Assembly (NCBI GenBank): GCA_022710185.1
Contig: JAKLHK010000025.1
Coordinates: 1 to 43,142, forward strand
Length of the DNA: 43,142 nt
From: Bacteroidota bacterium
Lineage (GTDB): Bacteria; Bacteroidota; Bacteroidia; Bacteroidales; JAGNHN01
Direction of reading: 5' to 3'
The position numbers and the translations under genes were made by a program. Below the pieces are notes generated by a model. The model was given only the letters and a program-made list of their open reading frames with translations. It searched no databases and was not told where the DNA came from. Shown here piece after piece: positions 16,639-25,670 of this stretch (positions are counted from its first letter, which is position 1; every line of letters begins with the position of its first letter).

Positions 16639-18741
16639 TCACCTCACCACCACCTTCTCCATCCTCACCCCACCTGCGCTGATCATCTGCAGCACATATT
16701 GCCCGGCTGCCAGTCCGCTGAGATCAAGGCGGGCACGCTGGTCAGCAAGGGGTGCCTCCACAGACAGCATAAGTCTTCCGGTCAGGTCGAACAGTCCGAG
16801 TTGCACTTGACCGGGGTCCTTGGACACCCATTCGATGTACAGGACATCCTGAGCAGGGTTGGGGTAGAGGCGTGCCTGGGCGATGGCGGGCTCATCAAGG
16901 CCCACCGCACTGGCGGAGTAGTGTGCCTCCCAGCCGCCCCGGGTTACTTCGGCATTGGAGAAGAAGATAAGGTAGAAAGCTCCGGTATTCGAACTAAGCA
17001 CAGGGGGCAGGGTATTGCCTGAGTATCGGCCCAGAAGGGTGCCGTTCCCCGTGGAGGGCTCATAGGCATACACTTCAAGGAAGTCGCTCTGGGGCTCAGT
17101 GTCGAAGGAGGTGAAGGCCAGGACCACGGCTTCCGCTCCTTCGGGGGCGATAGACCACTGGCAGATCGACCGGTTATTGTAATTTTTCTGTCCACTCCCA
17201 TCGCTCAGTATCCCTGTACTGTCGGTGAACAGCGCTGGGCTCTTGGTACAATAGTCGGGTACGGTAGAGGAGTAGGAGGCGTAAAACCCTGAAGATTGGG
17301 TGTCAGCATCGGATTCGAAAACGACCAGCATCATATTTCCTTCCACACTCACCTTGGCCGGCAGATTGCTTCCGGAATATTTGCCCACCAGGGTAGCTGA
17401 AGGTGTACCCCCGGCATATACCGCTACATGGTCGCTGTTGTCCTGGGTGCTGAAGCGGTCGAACATCAGGGTGATGCTGGAGATGCTGTCGCCCGGGTCT
17501 TGCTGGGGTGCGATGAGCCATGAGCAGCTGGCGTTGGCCTGGTAGTCGGCGACGGGGCCGCTGCCGTCTTCGAATGTCCCGGCGGGTGCCGTCAGCAGGT
17601 GACTGCCGCCACAGAAGTCCGGATAGGTTCCGGCAGGACTGATGTTGATGATGGCGCCCTGTCCGTTGCTGAAATTGGATCCGCCCGGATTGAGGTCGGT
17701 GAGAAAGTAGTAACCATTGTAGCTGCCGCCCCATCCCCAGTTGAAATGGAAATGGTCGTCCCCCTGGTAGCCATCCACATTGAAGGCATGACCGCCGCTT
17801 CCATACCCATGGTAGTACATGGGCTTACCGGCATCCAGCTGCCCCTTGAGCAGCTCCTTCCATGCCTGGTCGGTGTAATTGGTCTTGTGTACCAGCTGGG
17901 TACTGGAAGAATACCCGAAGTTATTGCGCAGGGCGGCTGCGGCATCGCTGCTGTAGGCGCCGGAACCGGTGGGGCTGTAACCCATCTCCACTGCAATGCC
18001 GCAATGCAGCAGCAGCTCAGCGATGGCGTGGTTGGGACTGTTGATGCTGTTGAGCATGGCACCCCAGGCATAGGTGGTGGTTCCGTAGTTAGCCGACAAC
18101 CAGCCATAGTCGGGGTGGTTGTAAGATGAGCTCCCTGTACCCGTCTGGGGGTGACGGTAATAATACATTACCTGCCCCATGGCGGTGGCCACGCATCCTG
18201 CATATACCTTGCCGCCTGGCCCGTCGGGGTCGTCAGGGCAGAGCCCATTGTAATAGGTCCCCTGGTTCCATGTGCACAACAGCAGCGGCTGCACTCCGCG
18301 GACTTCGTCTTCCCCCTGTCCCTGCACCCCTTGCAGGTAGTCCTGCCAGGCCTGCGTCACCTCGGGCCTTGCCTCTGCGTCGTTGTCCCTGAGCAGGGCA
18401 ATCTCTTCGGTATATCCATCCATCCATTCGGTGATATGTGCCGGCATGGACCCTTCCGGGAAATCTGAGGCAAAAGAATAGGCCAGCAGGGGGAAGGCCT
18501 GGTCTTCTCCCGAAACCACAACGAAGCCGGCCGGTTCCAGACGGAACACATGGTATACTTCCGCTCCTTCATGGTAGCGTGTGCTCTGGGAGCTAATCGA
18601 TAGCAGGCCCCGGGTCTCGGCTGGTGCCCGCTGGGTGATTACGGAAAGGGCCACTTGACGGGCCGTGGCTACCGGTACGCGGGCGGCCTCTGCCAGAAGG
18701 ACAAGGCCCAGCAGGGATACAAGGAGGAGGTTACGTTTCAT
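16639..18741 (-). CDS. C10 family cysteine protease with two CUB domains and T9SS type A tail
   Basis: 700 residues. Signal peptide MKRNLLLVSLLGLVLLAEA. Prodomain-like N-terminal part (VFRLEPAGFVVVSGEDQAFP). The C10 catalytic domain has its Cys in YAGCVATAMGQVMYYYRHP (Cys183) and its His in SGGHAFNVDGY (His318), then FNWGWGGSYNGY. Two CUB-type domains follow (about 375-490 and 495-615; CSWLIAPQ and CQWSIAPEG mark their centres). The tail LYPNPAQDVLYIEW...LAAGQYVLQM is a type A sorting domain. It follows the third C10 gene in the same direction, but a strong hairpin lies between them, so expression may be separate. Like the others it likely needs propeptide removal to become active (family knowledge). 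Confidence 0.93.
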   Translation of the reverse strand: MKRNLLLVSLLGLVLLAEAARVPVATARQVALSVITQRAPAETRGLLSISSQSTRYHEGAEVYHVFRLEPAGFVVVSGEDQAFPLLAYSFASDFPEGSMPAHITEWMDGYTEEIALLRDNDAEARPEVTQAWQDYLQGVQGQGEDEVRGVQPLLLCTWNQGTYYNGLCPDDPDGPGGKVYAGCVATAMGQVMYYYRHPQTGTGSSSYNHPDYGWLSANYGTTTYAWGAMLNSINSPNHAIAELLLHCGIAVEMGYSPTGSGAYSSDAAAALRNNFGYSSSTQLVHKTNYTDQAWKELLKGQLDAGKPMYYHGYGSGGHAFNVDGYQGDDHFHFNWGWGGSYNGYYFLTDLNPGGSNFSNGQGAIINISPAGTYPDFCGGSHLLTAPAGTFEDGSGPVADYQANASCSWLIAPQQDPGDSISSITLMFDRFSTQDNSDHVAVYAGGTPSATLVGKYSGSNLPAKVSVEGNMMLVVFESDADTQSSGFYASYSSTVPDYCTKSPALFTDSTGILSDGSGQKNYNNRSICQWSIAPEGAEAVVLAFTSFDTEPQSDFLEVYAYEPSTGNGTLLGRYSGNTLPPVLSSNTGAFYLIFFSNAEVTRGGWEAHYSASAVGLDEPAIAQARLYPNPAQDVLYIEWVSKDPGQVQLGLFDLTGRLMLSVEAPLADQRARLDLSGLAAGQYVLQMISAGGVRMEKVVVR

Positions 18742-18765
18742 GCGCAGGTTCCTGTAGATTCATTA

Positions 18766-18790
18766 AAGGGCTGGCGATGTGCCAGCCCTT
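18766..18790 (-). terminator. Hairpin between the two minus-strand C10 protease genes
   Basis: Perfect 10-bp stem AAGGGCTGGC (18766-18775) with GCCAGCCCTT (18781-18790) and a 5-nt loop, 23 bp after the stop of the upstream gene. Reading the minus strand it is followed by only a short T-rich stretch (TTTAAT), so it may be a weak terminator or an mRNA-stabilising hairpin. Confidence 0.6.
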
Positions 18791-18813
18791 GGTTCCGTTC
18801 GTTACCGGATAAC

Positions 18814-20967
18814 TTATTCGATGCTGATCTTGCGCATCACTGTCCCGCTCTGCCCTTCGGCGCGCAGGAAGTAAATGCCGGCCGGCAGGGAAGAAACGTC
18901 CAATGCCGTTTCCAGGGTTCCGTTCACGCCCTGGGCCAGGGTACTGACCACGGCCTTGCCGGTCAGGTCGAGCAATTGCAGCCGGATGTCCTGCCGCCCT
19001 TCAAAGCTCAGCCTCACCTGAAGCTGGTCGGAAGCAGGTACAGGGAACAGGCTCACTTCATTGAAGGCATGCTCTTCCATGCCCACATTGCCGACGGTAT
19101 AGGTGGCTTCCCATCCCTGGCCGTTGATTTTCCAATCGGACCTGAACTCAATGTATACCGATCCGCTGGGGGCGGTCAGGTCGGCCGGAGGGGTATTGCC
19201 TGAGTATTTGTTCAGCAGCAGGGTCTGGGTGCCCCAGTCATATACGTTGATATAGTCCCCATCCCCCACATCGAAGCTGGTGAAGTGGAGGGTGAGGTTC
19301 TTGCCCCCCGTGGGCTGAATGAGCCAGCTACAGGTGGTGTTTACGCTGTACTCTGCGTCCCCGCTGCCATCCGAGATGTTGCCCGAAGCTGCCCCCACCG
19401 GGGTATTGTTTCCACAGAAATTGGGCTTGGTACCGGTAAACACCAGCTGCCAGCCGTCGGCGGTACCGTTGCCGTCGGTCTGGAAACGGACGAGGACCTT
19501 GCTCTTGGTACTGGTGATGTTGCCCGTCGGCTGGCTGGTCAGGCTGTAGCTCCCCAACACCGGGGCGCTGGTGGAGGTACCGTCGTAAATGGTCACTTTG
19601 TCATTGTCATCGGCAACATTGAAATAGTCGAACGACATCATGATTTTGGTCACGCTGTCCTGGGGATCGATGAGCCAGTAACAGTCGCGGTTGTTGTCAT
19701 AGCCGTGGGGGCCGCTTTGATCGGTGATGGCGCCGTTGCGCACGCTGACGGTCTCGGTGCCGGTGCAGCTGAGCGGGTAGCTGCCGGCGGGATATATGTT
19801 GACCACCGCGCTCTGGTAGGTGCTGAAGGGTGGTTCGCCGTTGGGCCCCAGGTTGTCGATGCTGAAATACCCATCGCTCATCCCGTCCCAGCCCCAGTTG
19901 CAGTGGTAGAAGGTGCCCTGGCTGGTAGTGTCGTAACCATCGAAGATCCACGCATGCCCGGAGCCGCTCACCTGGGAGCCGGCATAGATGACGGGCTTGC
20001 CCCCGGCGATGTTGTTCTTGAGGGCGTTGTCCCACTGGGTCGCGGTGTAGGCGTACCGCTGGATGTAAAGCACAGAGGGGGAGTACCCAAAGTAAGTCTT
20101 CAATGCGGCGGCGGCATACTGGGTTTGTGAACCTGAGGCGGAGGGGCCATACTTCATATCCACGGCAACCCCGGCATGGAAGGAAAGCAGGGCGGCGCTC
20201 AGGTTGGCGTTGCTCCCGGTAATCTGGTCGTTCATGCCTTCCCACTCATAGTTCGTCTGGGCAAAGTTGGCAAACTGGTAACCATAGTCCCCGTAGCCTG
20301 CACTGGAGTTGTTGGCGTAGTACCCGTGGGAACTCACCCCAACCTGGGGGTGACGGTAGTAGTACATCACCTGGGCGACTGAGGTGGCTACGCAGCCCAC
20401 CAGGGCGTGACCGTCCTCACCGGCGGGATCAGCCGGACAAAAGGTATTGTAGTATTTCCCCTGGCCCCAGTGGCTGCGCATAAAGGGGGCCACATCGGCC
20501 CGGTTGGACGGACGGCCCAGTTGCGCGATGTTGTTGCTCAGGTAACGCTGCCACAAGGTGCTTACGCTGGCATCGCTCTGGTTCTGCTGACGGTACCAGG
20601 CAATAGCCATGGCCAGCTCATCCATCCACGCCTGGGTGGAAGGGGAGAGGTTGGCCTGATCCCAGCTGCCTTCGCCACTGTATGCCAGGATGGGCTTCAC
20701 CAGGTCGTCACCGGAAACGATGACCCAACCCTCCGGAGAAAAGTTGAAGATATGGTAATCGCTCATTCCCTGGCTGACAGCGGCATGATAGCCGGTAATC
20801 TTGAGGTCAGCATAGGCAATGCCCCTGGATTGGGCGATCTGTTCGTAGTAGAAATTACGTGCCACATCTCCGGCTGACTTTGAACCCACCTCGGCGGAAT
20901 ACACATAGGTGACGGCCAGGAGCATCATGGCGCACAGAAAAGACAGGATTTTGTAACGAATGGTCAT
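18814..20967 (-). CDS. C10 family cysteine protease with two CUB domains and T9SS type A tail
   Basis: 717 residues from the ATG at 20967 (MTIRYKILSFLCAMMLLAVTY), which fits a signal peptide. An upstream in-frame ATG at 21003 would put charged residues first and lies next to the -7 element. Prodomain-like part (HIFNFSPEGWVIVSGDD), then the C10 domain with its Cys in LVGCVATSVAQVMYYYRHP (Cys192) and its His in SGHAWIFDGYD (His338), CNWGWDG in place of the WGWGG of the paralogues, two CUB-type domains (CYWLIDPQD and CSWLIQPTG) and a type A sorting domain (LFPVPASDQLQVRL...LPAGIYFLRA). It has its own -7 element and is divergent from hutI. Confidence 0.93.
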   Translation of the reverse strand: MTIRYKILSFLCAMMLLAVTYVYSAEVGSKSAGDVARNFYYEQIAQSRGIAYADLKITGYHAAVSQGMSDYHIFNFSPEGWVIVSGDDLVKPILAYSGEGSWDQANLSPSTQAWMDELAMAIAWYRQQNQSDASVSTLWQRYLSNNIAQLGRPSNRADVAPFMRSHWGQGKYYNTFCPADPAGEDGHALVGCVATSVAQVMYYYRHPQVGVSSHGYYANNSSAGYGDYGYQFANFAQTNYEWEGMNDQITGSNANLSAALLSFHAGVAVDMKYGPSASGSQTQYAAAALKTYFGYSPSVLYIQRYAYTATQWDNALKNNIAGGKPVIYAGSQVSGSGHAWIFDGYDTTSQGTFYHCNWGWDGMSDGYFSIDNLGPNGEPPFSTYQSAVVNIYPAGSYPLSCTGTETVSVRNGAITDQSGPHGYDNNRDCYWLIDPQDSVTKIMMSFDYFNVADDNDKVTIYDGTSTSAPVLGSYSLTSQPTGNITSTKSKVLVRFQTDGNGTADGWQLVFTGTKPNFCGNNTPVGAASGNISDGSGDAEYSVNTTCSWLIQPTGGKNLTLHFTSFDVGDGDYINVYDWGTQTLLLNKYSGNTPPADLTAPSGSVYIEFRSDWKINGQGWEATYTVGNVGMEEHAFNEVSLFPVPASDQLQVRLSFEGRQDIRLQLLDLTGKAVVSTLAQGVNGTLETALDVSSLPAGIYFLRAEGQSGTVMRKISIE

Positions 20968-21000
20968 ATGAGCGTGATTTGTGAAAATTTCTGATGATCG

Positions 21001-21008
21001 CAAAGATA
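21001..21008 (-). promoter_or_regulatory. -7 element of the third C10 protease gene
   Basis: Minus strand reads TATCTTTG, a perfect TAnnTTTG match, 33 bp before the chosen ATG. No TTG at the usual distance. Confidence 0.5.
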
Positions 21009-21186
21009 AAAAACATTGTGCTCCTGCATTGGATTTAAGCAGTCAACGGCATGAAATCGTCCGCTTTCGGTTATGGGTATTCCCTGAATTGCGCCGGGAC
21101 TCCTGGTTTTGATCCGAAGATAGGTCAGTAGGACGCATTTTTCTAACTTCGTGCACGCATTCCCGTTGGTGTCGATACTCGATTGC

Positions 21187-22455
21187 ATGGAAATTATATT
21201 GAAGAATATCAAGGAGTTGGTTTTGGTAGACGAGCATAGCGAGCGCCCGCCATTCCTTGCCGGCCCGGCCATGTCGGACCTGCCCCGTCTTCCCCAGGCC
21301 TGGTTGCACCTGCGCGATGGGCTCATCCGGGGATTTGGTCCGATGACCACCTATCCCCAGGAACTCGCCCGGGAGGTGATGACCATTGACACTACCGACC
21401 GCTATGTGTTGCCCGCCTGGTGCGACTCCCATACCCATCTTGTCTTCCCGGCCAGCCGGGAACAGGAGTACGTGGACAAGATCCGCGGAATGTCGTATGA
21501 GGAGATCGCCCGCAGGGGGGGCGGTATCCTCCATTCGTCACGCCTTATGCAGGAGGTTCCGGAAGAGGACCTTGTGGAGGAGGCCCTGGCCCGCCTCGAC
21601 GAGATCATCGCCTATGGCACCGGTGCGGTGGAGATCAAGAGCGGCTACGGCCTCACCACGGAGTCGGAGCTGAAGATGCTGCATGTGATCCGGCGCCTCA
21701 GGGAACTCTCCCCCCTCACCATCCGGGCCACTTTCCTCGGCGCCCACGCCGTGCCCATGGAGTACCGCGGTGATCCGGACCGCTATGTGGACCTGGTGCT
21801 GAAAGAGATGCTCCCCGAAGTAGCCCGTCAGGGCCTGGCCGATTTCGTCGATGTGTTCTGTGATACAGGTTTCTTCACCGTGGAACAGACCGCCCGGATA
21901 CTGGAAACCGCCGCCCGTTATGGCCTGCGCCCCAAGATCCATGCCAACGAACTGGACTTCAGCGGGGGGGTCCAGGTTGGGGTGCAGCACCAGGCCTTGT
22001 CTGTGGACCATCTGGAGCGCTCAGGGGAGGCCGAGATACAGGCCCTCAAAGGCAGCCGCACCATGCCGACCGTGCTGCCGGGCGCTGCCTTCTTCCTCAA
22101 CCTTCCCCATGCCCCGGTACGCGACATGATCGGCGCCGGACTGCCGGTGGCCCTGGCTTCCGACTACAACCCCGGATCTTCACCCTCAGGCAATATGCAG
22201 CTCATGCTTTCCATGGGCTGCGTCACCTACCGTATGCTGCCCGATGAGGCCATCGCCGCCTGTACCCTCAACGGGGCCTATGCCATGGGCCTCGACGACG
22301 AGCTGGGGAGCATCCGCGTAGGAAAGAAGGCCAATCTTATCATTACCAAGAAGATCCCAAGCCTGGAATACCTCCCCTATGCCTTTGGCTCCAACAAGGT
22401 GGCCACTGTCATCCTCAACGGGGAGATCGTCCATCAGAACAAAAAATGCAGTTGA
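21187..22455 (+). CDS. hutI: Imidazolonepropionase
   Basis: 422 residues from the ATG at 21187 (MEIILKNIKELVLVD). It hydrolyses 4-imidazolone-5-propionate to N-formimino-L-glutamate, step three of histidine degradation. Amidohydrolase features are present: metal-binding SHTHLVF (His82, His84), GGGILHSSR, GAVEIKSGYGLTTESELKML, KIHANEL, and the late aspartate in ALASDYNPGSSPSGNM. Its stop codon lies just before the start of ftcD, so both are co-transcribed and their products act in sequence. hutH and hutU are not in the window. Confidence 0.95.
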   Translation: MEIILKNIKELVLVDEHSERPPFLAGPAMSDLPRLPQAWLHLRDGLIRGFGPMTTYPQELAREVMTIDTTDRYVLPAWCDSHTHLVFPASREQEYVDKIRGMSYEEIARRGGGILHSSRLMQEVPEEDLVEEALARLDEIIAYGTGAVEIKSGYGLTTESELKMLHVIRRLRELSPLTIRATFLGAHAVPMEYRGDPDRYVDLVLKEMLPEVARQGLADFVDVFCDTGFFTVEQTARILETAARYGLRPKIHANELDFSGGVQVGVQHQALSVDHLERSGEAEIQALKGSRTMPTVLPGAAFFLNLPHAPVRDMIGAGLPVALASDYNPGSSPSGNMQLMLSMGCVTYRMLPDEAIAACTLNGAYAMGLDDELGSIRVGKKANLIITKKIPSLEYLPYAFGSNKVATVILNGEIVHQNKKCS

Positions 22456-22475
22456 ACCCCAAACCAGACCAAGGA

Positions 22476-24167
22476 ATGAAACAGATCATCGAGTGCGTCC
22501 CCAATTTCAGCGAAGGCAAAGACATGGGCATCATCCGCCAGATCACGGAGGTGATCGAAGCCGTGGATGGGGTGAAACTGCTGAATGTGGATCCGGGTGC
22601 CGCCACCAACCGTACAGTGGTCACTTTTGTTGGTGAACCCGGGCCGGTGAAGGAAGCGGCCTTTCGCGCCGTGAAGAAGGCCTCGGAGCTCATCGACATG
22701 CGCCGCCACAAAGGTGAACATCCCCGCTTCGGGGCTACGGACGTCTGCCCCCTGGTACCTGTGGCCAACATCAGCATGGACGAAGTGGTGGAACACGCCC
22801 GGGAACTCGGGCGCCGCATCGGGGAGGAGCTGGGGATCACGGTGTACTGTTACGAGAACGCCGCTTTCAGCCCGGAACGCCGTAATCTGGCGAATTGCCG
22901 CTCAGGGGAATACGAAGGCCTTCCCCGCAAACTTTCCGATCCCCAGTGGAAGCCGGATTTCGGACCATCGGAGTTCAACGCCCTGAGCGGTGCCACCGCT
23001 GTCGGGGCCCGGGATTTTCTGGTCGCGTTCAATGTAAACCTGAATACCACCTCTACCCGTAGGGCCAATGCGGTGGCCTACGATGTGAGGGAAAGGGGGC
23101 GCCCCCTGCGCGAAGGACACCCGGTTACCGGCAAAATTGTCAAGGACGAGAACGGGAAGCAGGTGATGGTACCGGGCAGCCTTAAAGCGGTCAAAGCCAT
23201 CGGCTGGTTCATCGAGGAATACGGCATCGCCCAGATCTCCATGAACCTCACCAATGTCTCCATCACCCCGGTTCATGTGGCCTTCGATGAGGTATGCCGC
23301 AAGGCCGATGCCCGCGGGCTCAGGGTCACGGGCTCCGAGCTGGTTGGGGTGATCCCTCTGAATGCCATGCTGGAGGCCGGCAGGTATTTCCTTCGTAAGC
23401 AGCAGCGCTCGGTGGGGGTTTCCGATGCAGAGCTGATCAAGATCGCCGTGCGTTCCATGGGGCTGGATGAGCTCAGTGACTTCAACCCCAGGGAAAAGAT
23501 CATCGAATATATGCTGGAGGACGCCTCGTCAGCCCGCCTGGTCAGTATGGACCTGAAGGCCTTCGCCGATGAGACCGCGTCGGAGTCCCCGGCACCCGGC
23601 GGAGGCTCCATCGCAGCCTACGCCGGCGCCCTGGGCGTTTCCCTGGGCACTATGGTCGCCAACCTCAGCGCGCACAAGCGGGGGTGGGACGAGCGCTGGG
23701 AGGAGTTCTCCGACTGGGCCGCCCGGGGCCAGGCCCTCAAGGACCGCCTGCTATACCTGGTGGACGAGGACACCCGGGCCTTCAACCGCATCATGGACGC
23801 CTTTGGCCTGCCCAAAGGAAGCGATGAGGAAAAAGCGGCCCGCCATGCCGCCATCCAGGAAGCCTCACGTTATGCCATGGAGGTGCCCGCCCGGGTGATG
23901 GAACTCTGCCTGGAATCCTTCACCCTGTTGCACGCCATGGCCGATACAGGCAACCCCAATTCCGCTTCAGATGCAGGTGTCGGGGCCCTCTGTGCCCGCA
24001 CGGGGGTGGAAGGCGCATGGCTCAATGTGAAGATCAACGCCTCCGGGGTGGAGGACAAGGCCTTCGTGGAAAAACTGCTGGCCAGGGGACAGACTGTGGT
24101 GGACCAGGCCCGCAGCGCGGCCGCCGGGGTGCTGGCCCTGGTGGAGGAGCGTATCGCCGGACATTAA
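22476..24167 (+). CDS. ftcD: Bifunctional glutamate formimidoyltransferase / formimidotetrahydrofolate cyclodeaminase
   Basis: 563 residues from the ATG at 22476 (MKQIIECVPNFSEGKD, the usual family start). An in-frame ATG at 22446 would overlap the hutI stop and add ten residues. Residues 1-about 300 are the formimidoyltransferase (GATDVCPLVPV, ENAAFSPERRNLANCR, TGSELVGVIPLNAM). Residues about 360-560 are the cyclodeaminase (FADETASESPAPGGGSIAA, DEDTRAFNRIMDAF, NPNSASDAGVGAL). The fused enzyme moves the formimino group from formiminoglutamate to tetrahydrofolate and then releases ammonia, giving 5,10-methenyl-THF. The fusion matches the animal FTCD layout and is also known in Bacteroidota. 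It acts directly after HutI. Confidence 0.94.
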   Translation: MKQIIECVPNFSEGKDMGIIRQITEVIEAVDGVKLLNVDPGAATNRTVVTFVGEPGPVKEAAFRAVKKASELIDMRRHKGEHPRFGATDVCPLVPVANISMDEVVEHARELGRRIGEELGITVYCYENAAFSPERRNLANCRSGEYEGLPRKLSDPQWKPDFGPSEFNALSGATAVGARDFLVAFNVNLNTTSTRRANAVAYDVRERGRPLREGHPVTGKIVKDENGKQVMVPGSLKAVKAIGWFIEEYGIAQISMNLTNVSITPVHVAFDEVCRKADARGLRVTGSELVGVIPLNAMLEAGRYFLRKQQRSVGVSDAELIKIAVRSMGLDELSDFNPREKIIEYMLEDASSARLVSMDLKAFADETASESPAPGGGSIAAYAGALGVSLGTMVANLSAHKRGWDERWEEFSDWAARGQALKDRLLYLVDEDTRAFNRIMDAFGLPKGSDEEKAARHAAIQEASRYAMEVPARVMELCLESFTLLHAMADTGNPNSASDAGVGALCARTGVEGAWLNVKINASGVEDKAFVEKLLARGQTVVDQARSAAAGVLALVEERIAGH

Positions 24168-24182
24168 GCCCAAGCCTGCGCC

Positions 24183-24821
24183 ATGGACCACCTGTTCACC
24201 GCCTTCGTCCTCTATTTTACCTCCTTCTTCACCATCATCAACCCCATTGGGAGCATGCCCGTCTTTCTGACCATGACGGCTACCCTGGACCAGAAGGCAA
24301 GATCACGCACCGCCCTGAAGGCCGTGATCACGGCCTTCATTACCCTCCTGATCTTTGCCTTCGGCGGACAACTGCTGTTCGGCTTCTTCGGGATCTCCGT
24401 CAATGCCTTCCGTATCGTGGGAGGGATCATCTTCTTCGTGATGGGCTACGAAATGCTGCATGCACGCCTGAGCCGCATCAAGATCACGGACCAGGAAGTC
24501 AAGGAGTATGTGGACGATATCTCCGTAACCCCCCTGGGCATCCCGATGATCGCCGGCCCGGGGGCCATCACCAATGCCATCGTCCTGATGGAGGATGCCT
24601 CCGACATTCAGCATCAGGCAGCAATGATCGCCTCGGTACTGGTCACCCTGGGTCTTACGCTGGTCTTCTACCTGAGCGGCGCCAGGGTCGTGCGCTTCCT
24701 CGGAGAAACAGGGAACAAGATCCTGCTGAAGCTGATGGGCCTCATCGTAATGGTGATCGCGGTGGAGTTCTTCCTGGCAGGGATCAAGCCGGTGATACAG
24801 GATATGCTCGGGATCGGCTAA
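24183..24821 (+). CDS. MarC family membrane protein
   Basis: 212 residues, 15 bp after ftcD, so probably in the same transcript. Six hydrophobic segments are visible. Family motifs: FFTIINPIGSMPVFL at the start and PLGIPMIAGPGAITNAIVL in the middle, both typical of MarC/YhgN (NAAT) proteins. The substrate is not established for the family; older links to multiple antibiotic resistance were not confirmed, and amino acid transport was reported for one archaeal member. Placement behind hut genes would allow amino acid export or import but does not prove it. Confidence 0.87.
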   Translation: MDHLFTAFVLYFTSFFTIINPIGSMPVFLTMTATLDQKARSRTALKAVITAFITLLIFAFGGQLLFGFFGISVNAFRIVGGIIFFVMGYEMLHARLSRIKITDQEVKEYVDDISVTPLGIPMIAGPGAITNAIVLMEDASDIQHQAAMIASVLVTLGLTLVFYLSGARVVRFLGETGNKILLKLMGLIVMVIAVEFFLAGIKPVIQDMLGIG

Positions 24822-24911
24822 TTGTCAATTGTACGCGCGAACGGCCGCGATATTACCTCAGCCTTTATATCATAATACTTAAAAATCGTCCATTCATTTA
24901 AGACGTGTCGA

Positions 24912-24966
24912 AATATCTTAAATAAAAGAAAGTGTTATTAAAGAATATTCTTAATATCTTAAATAA
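24912..24966. repeat. AT-rich direct repeats and palindrome before the Fic pseudogene
   Basis: AATATCTTAAATAA occurs at 24912-24925 and again at 24953-24966, 41 bp apart, with the perfect palindrome AAGAATATTCTT at 24941-24952 between them. The DNA here is far more AT-rich than its surroundings. It looks like an operator region of the decayed gene that follows. Confidence 0.6.
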
Positions 24967-24991
24967 TTATTGTCTTTGTTAAAATTGTAGT

Positions 24992-25641
24992 ATAAAAAGC
25001 TATAGATCTGGGCACTACATAAGTCAAGGATATTACAAGAGTTTCCAACCTGAGTCTGTAAACAGGTATTGGCAGATTGATGATATGGAAGTGTTGCAGC
25101 TGCTTTGTCAGGCAGAGAGGGAGTTGGGTCGTTTGGATCGGAATGCACATCGGATATTGCTTCAAGGAGTAAGAGGTGAAAACAAGAAGCCAGGCGAATT
25201 TCGAAGGGGTTGCTTCATAAGCCGGTTCTGTATTTATCTGATTACTTTGAGAGAAACAGGAGCTTGTAATACGGAAATCTGACGACTGCACGGAAAACGA
25301 GTGATATCGGTCAATGGTTCAGGTTTTTTCTGGTTGGGATCATTGAAACGGCCCGCAGTAGTATAAAGACCTTTGATGGCGTATTGCAGCTTCAGAAGAA
25401 GACGGATGTTAAGATTCAATCTTTTGGAAGCAGGGCAGGGAAGGCACGTATGATCGTTGATGCTTTGTACAATCGTCCGCTGATTACCGCCGATAAGGTA
25501 AGCGTGACCGCATCCATCTCAATGCCCACAGCGTACAAACTGATTGCGGATCTTGAGTCTGTCGGTATTTTGAAGGAAGTAACCGGAGGACAACGAGGAA
25601 GAATTTATGTTTTTGATGATTATTTGAAGCTTTTCAGATGA
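24992..25641 (+). pseudogene. Decayed Fic family gene (two internal deletions, frameshift, nonsense codon)
   Basis: Pieces of a Fic protein lie in order. From 24992 one frame reads KSYRSGHYISQGYYKSFQP and on to MEVLQLLCQAERELGRLD, the usual N-terminus of a Fic subgroup, but ATA stands where ATG is expected. It then jumps directly to HRILLQGVRGENKKPGEFR, so about 80 residues including the inhibitory-helix region are lost. From 25219 a different frame reads KPVLYLSDYFERNRSL, then TAA, then YGNLTTARKTSDIGQWF and on through a winged-helix-like C-terminus ending at 25641. The catalytic HPFxxGNGR motif is deleted. Only the last 85 residues remain as an open frame (25384-25641). Lower GC than the flanks suggests acquired DNA. 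Confidence 0.85.
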
Positions 25642-25670
25642 TACGCTGAAAGCGCTGGAGTTTTCGTCCG

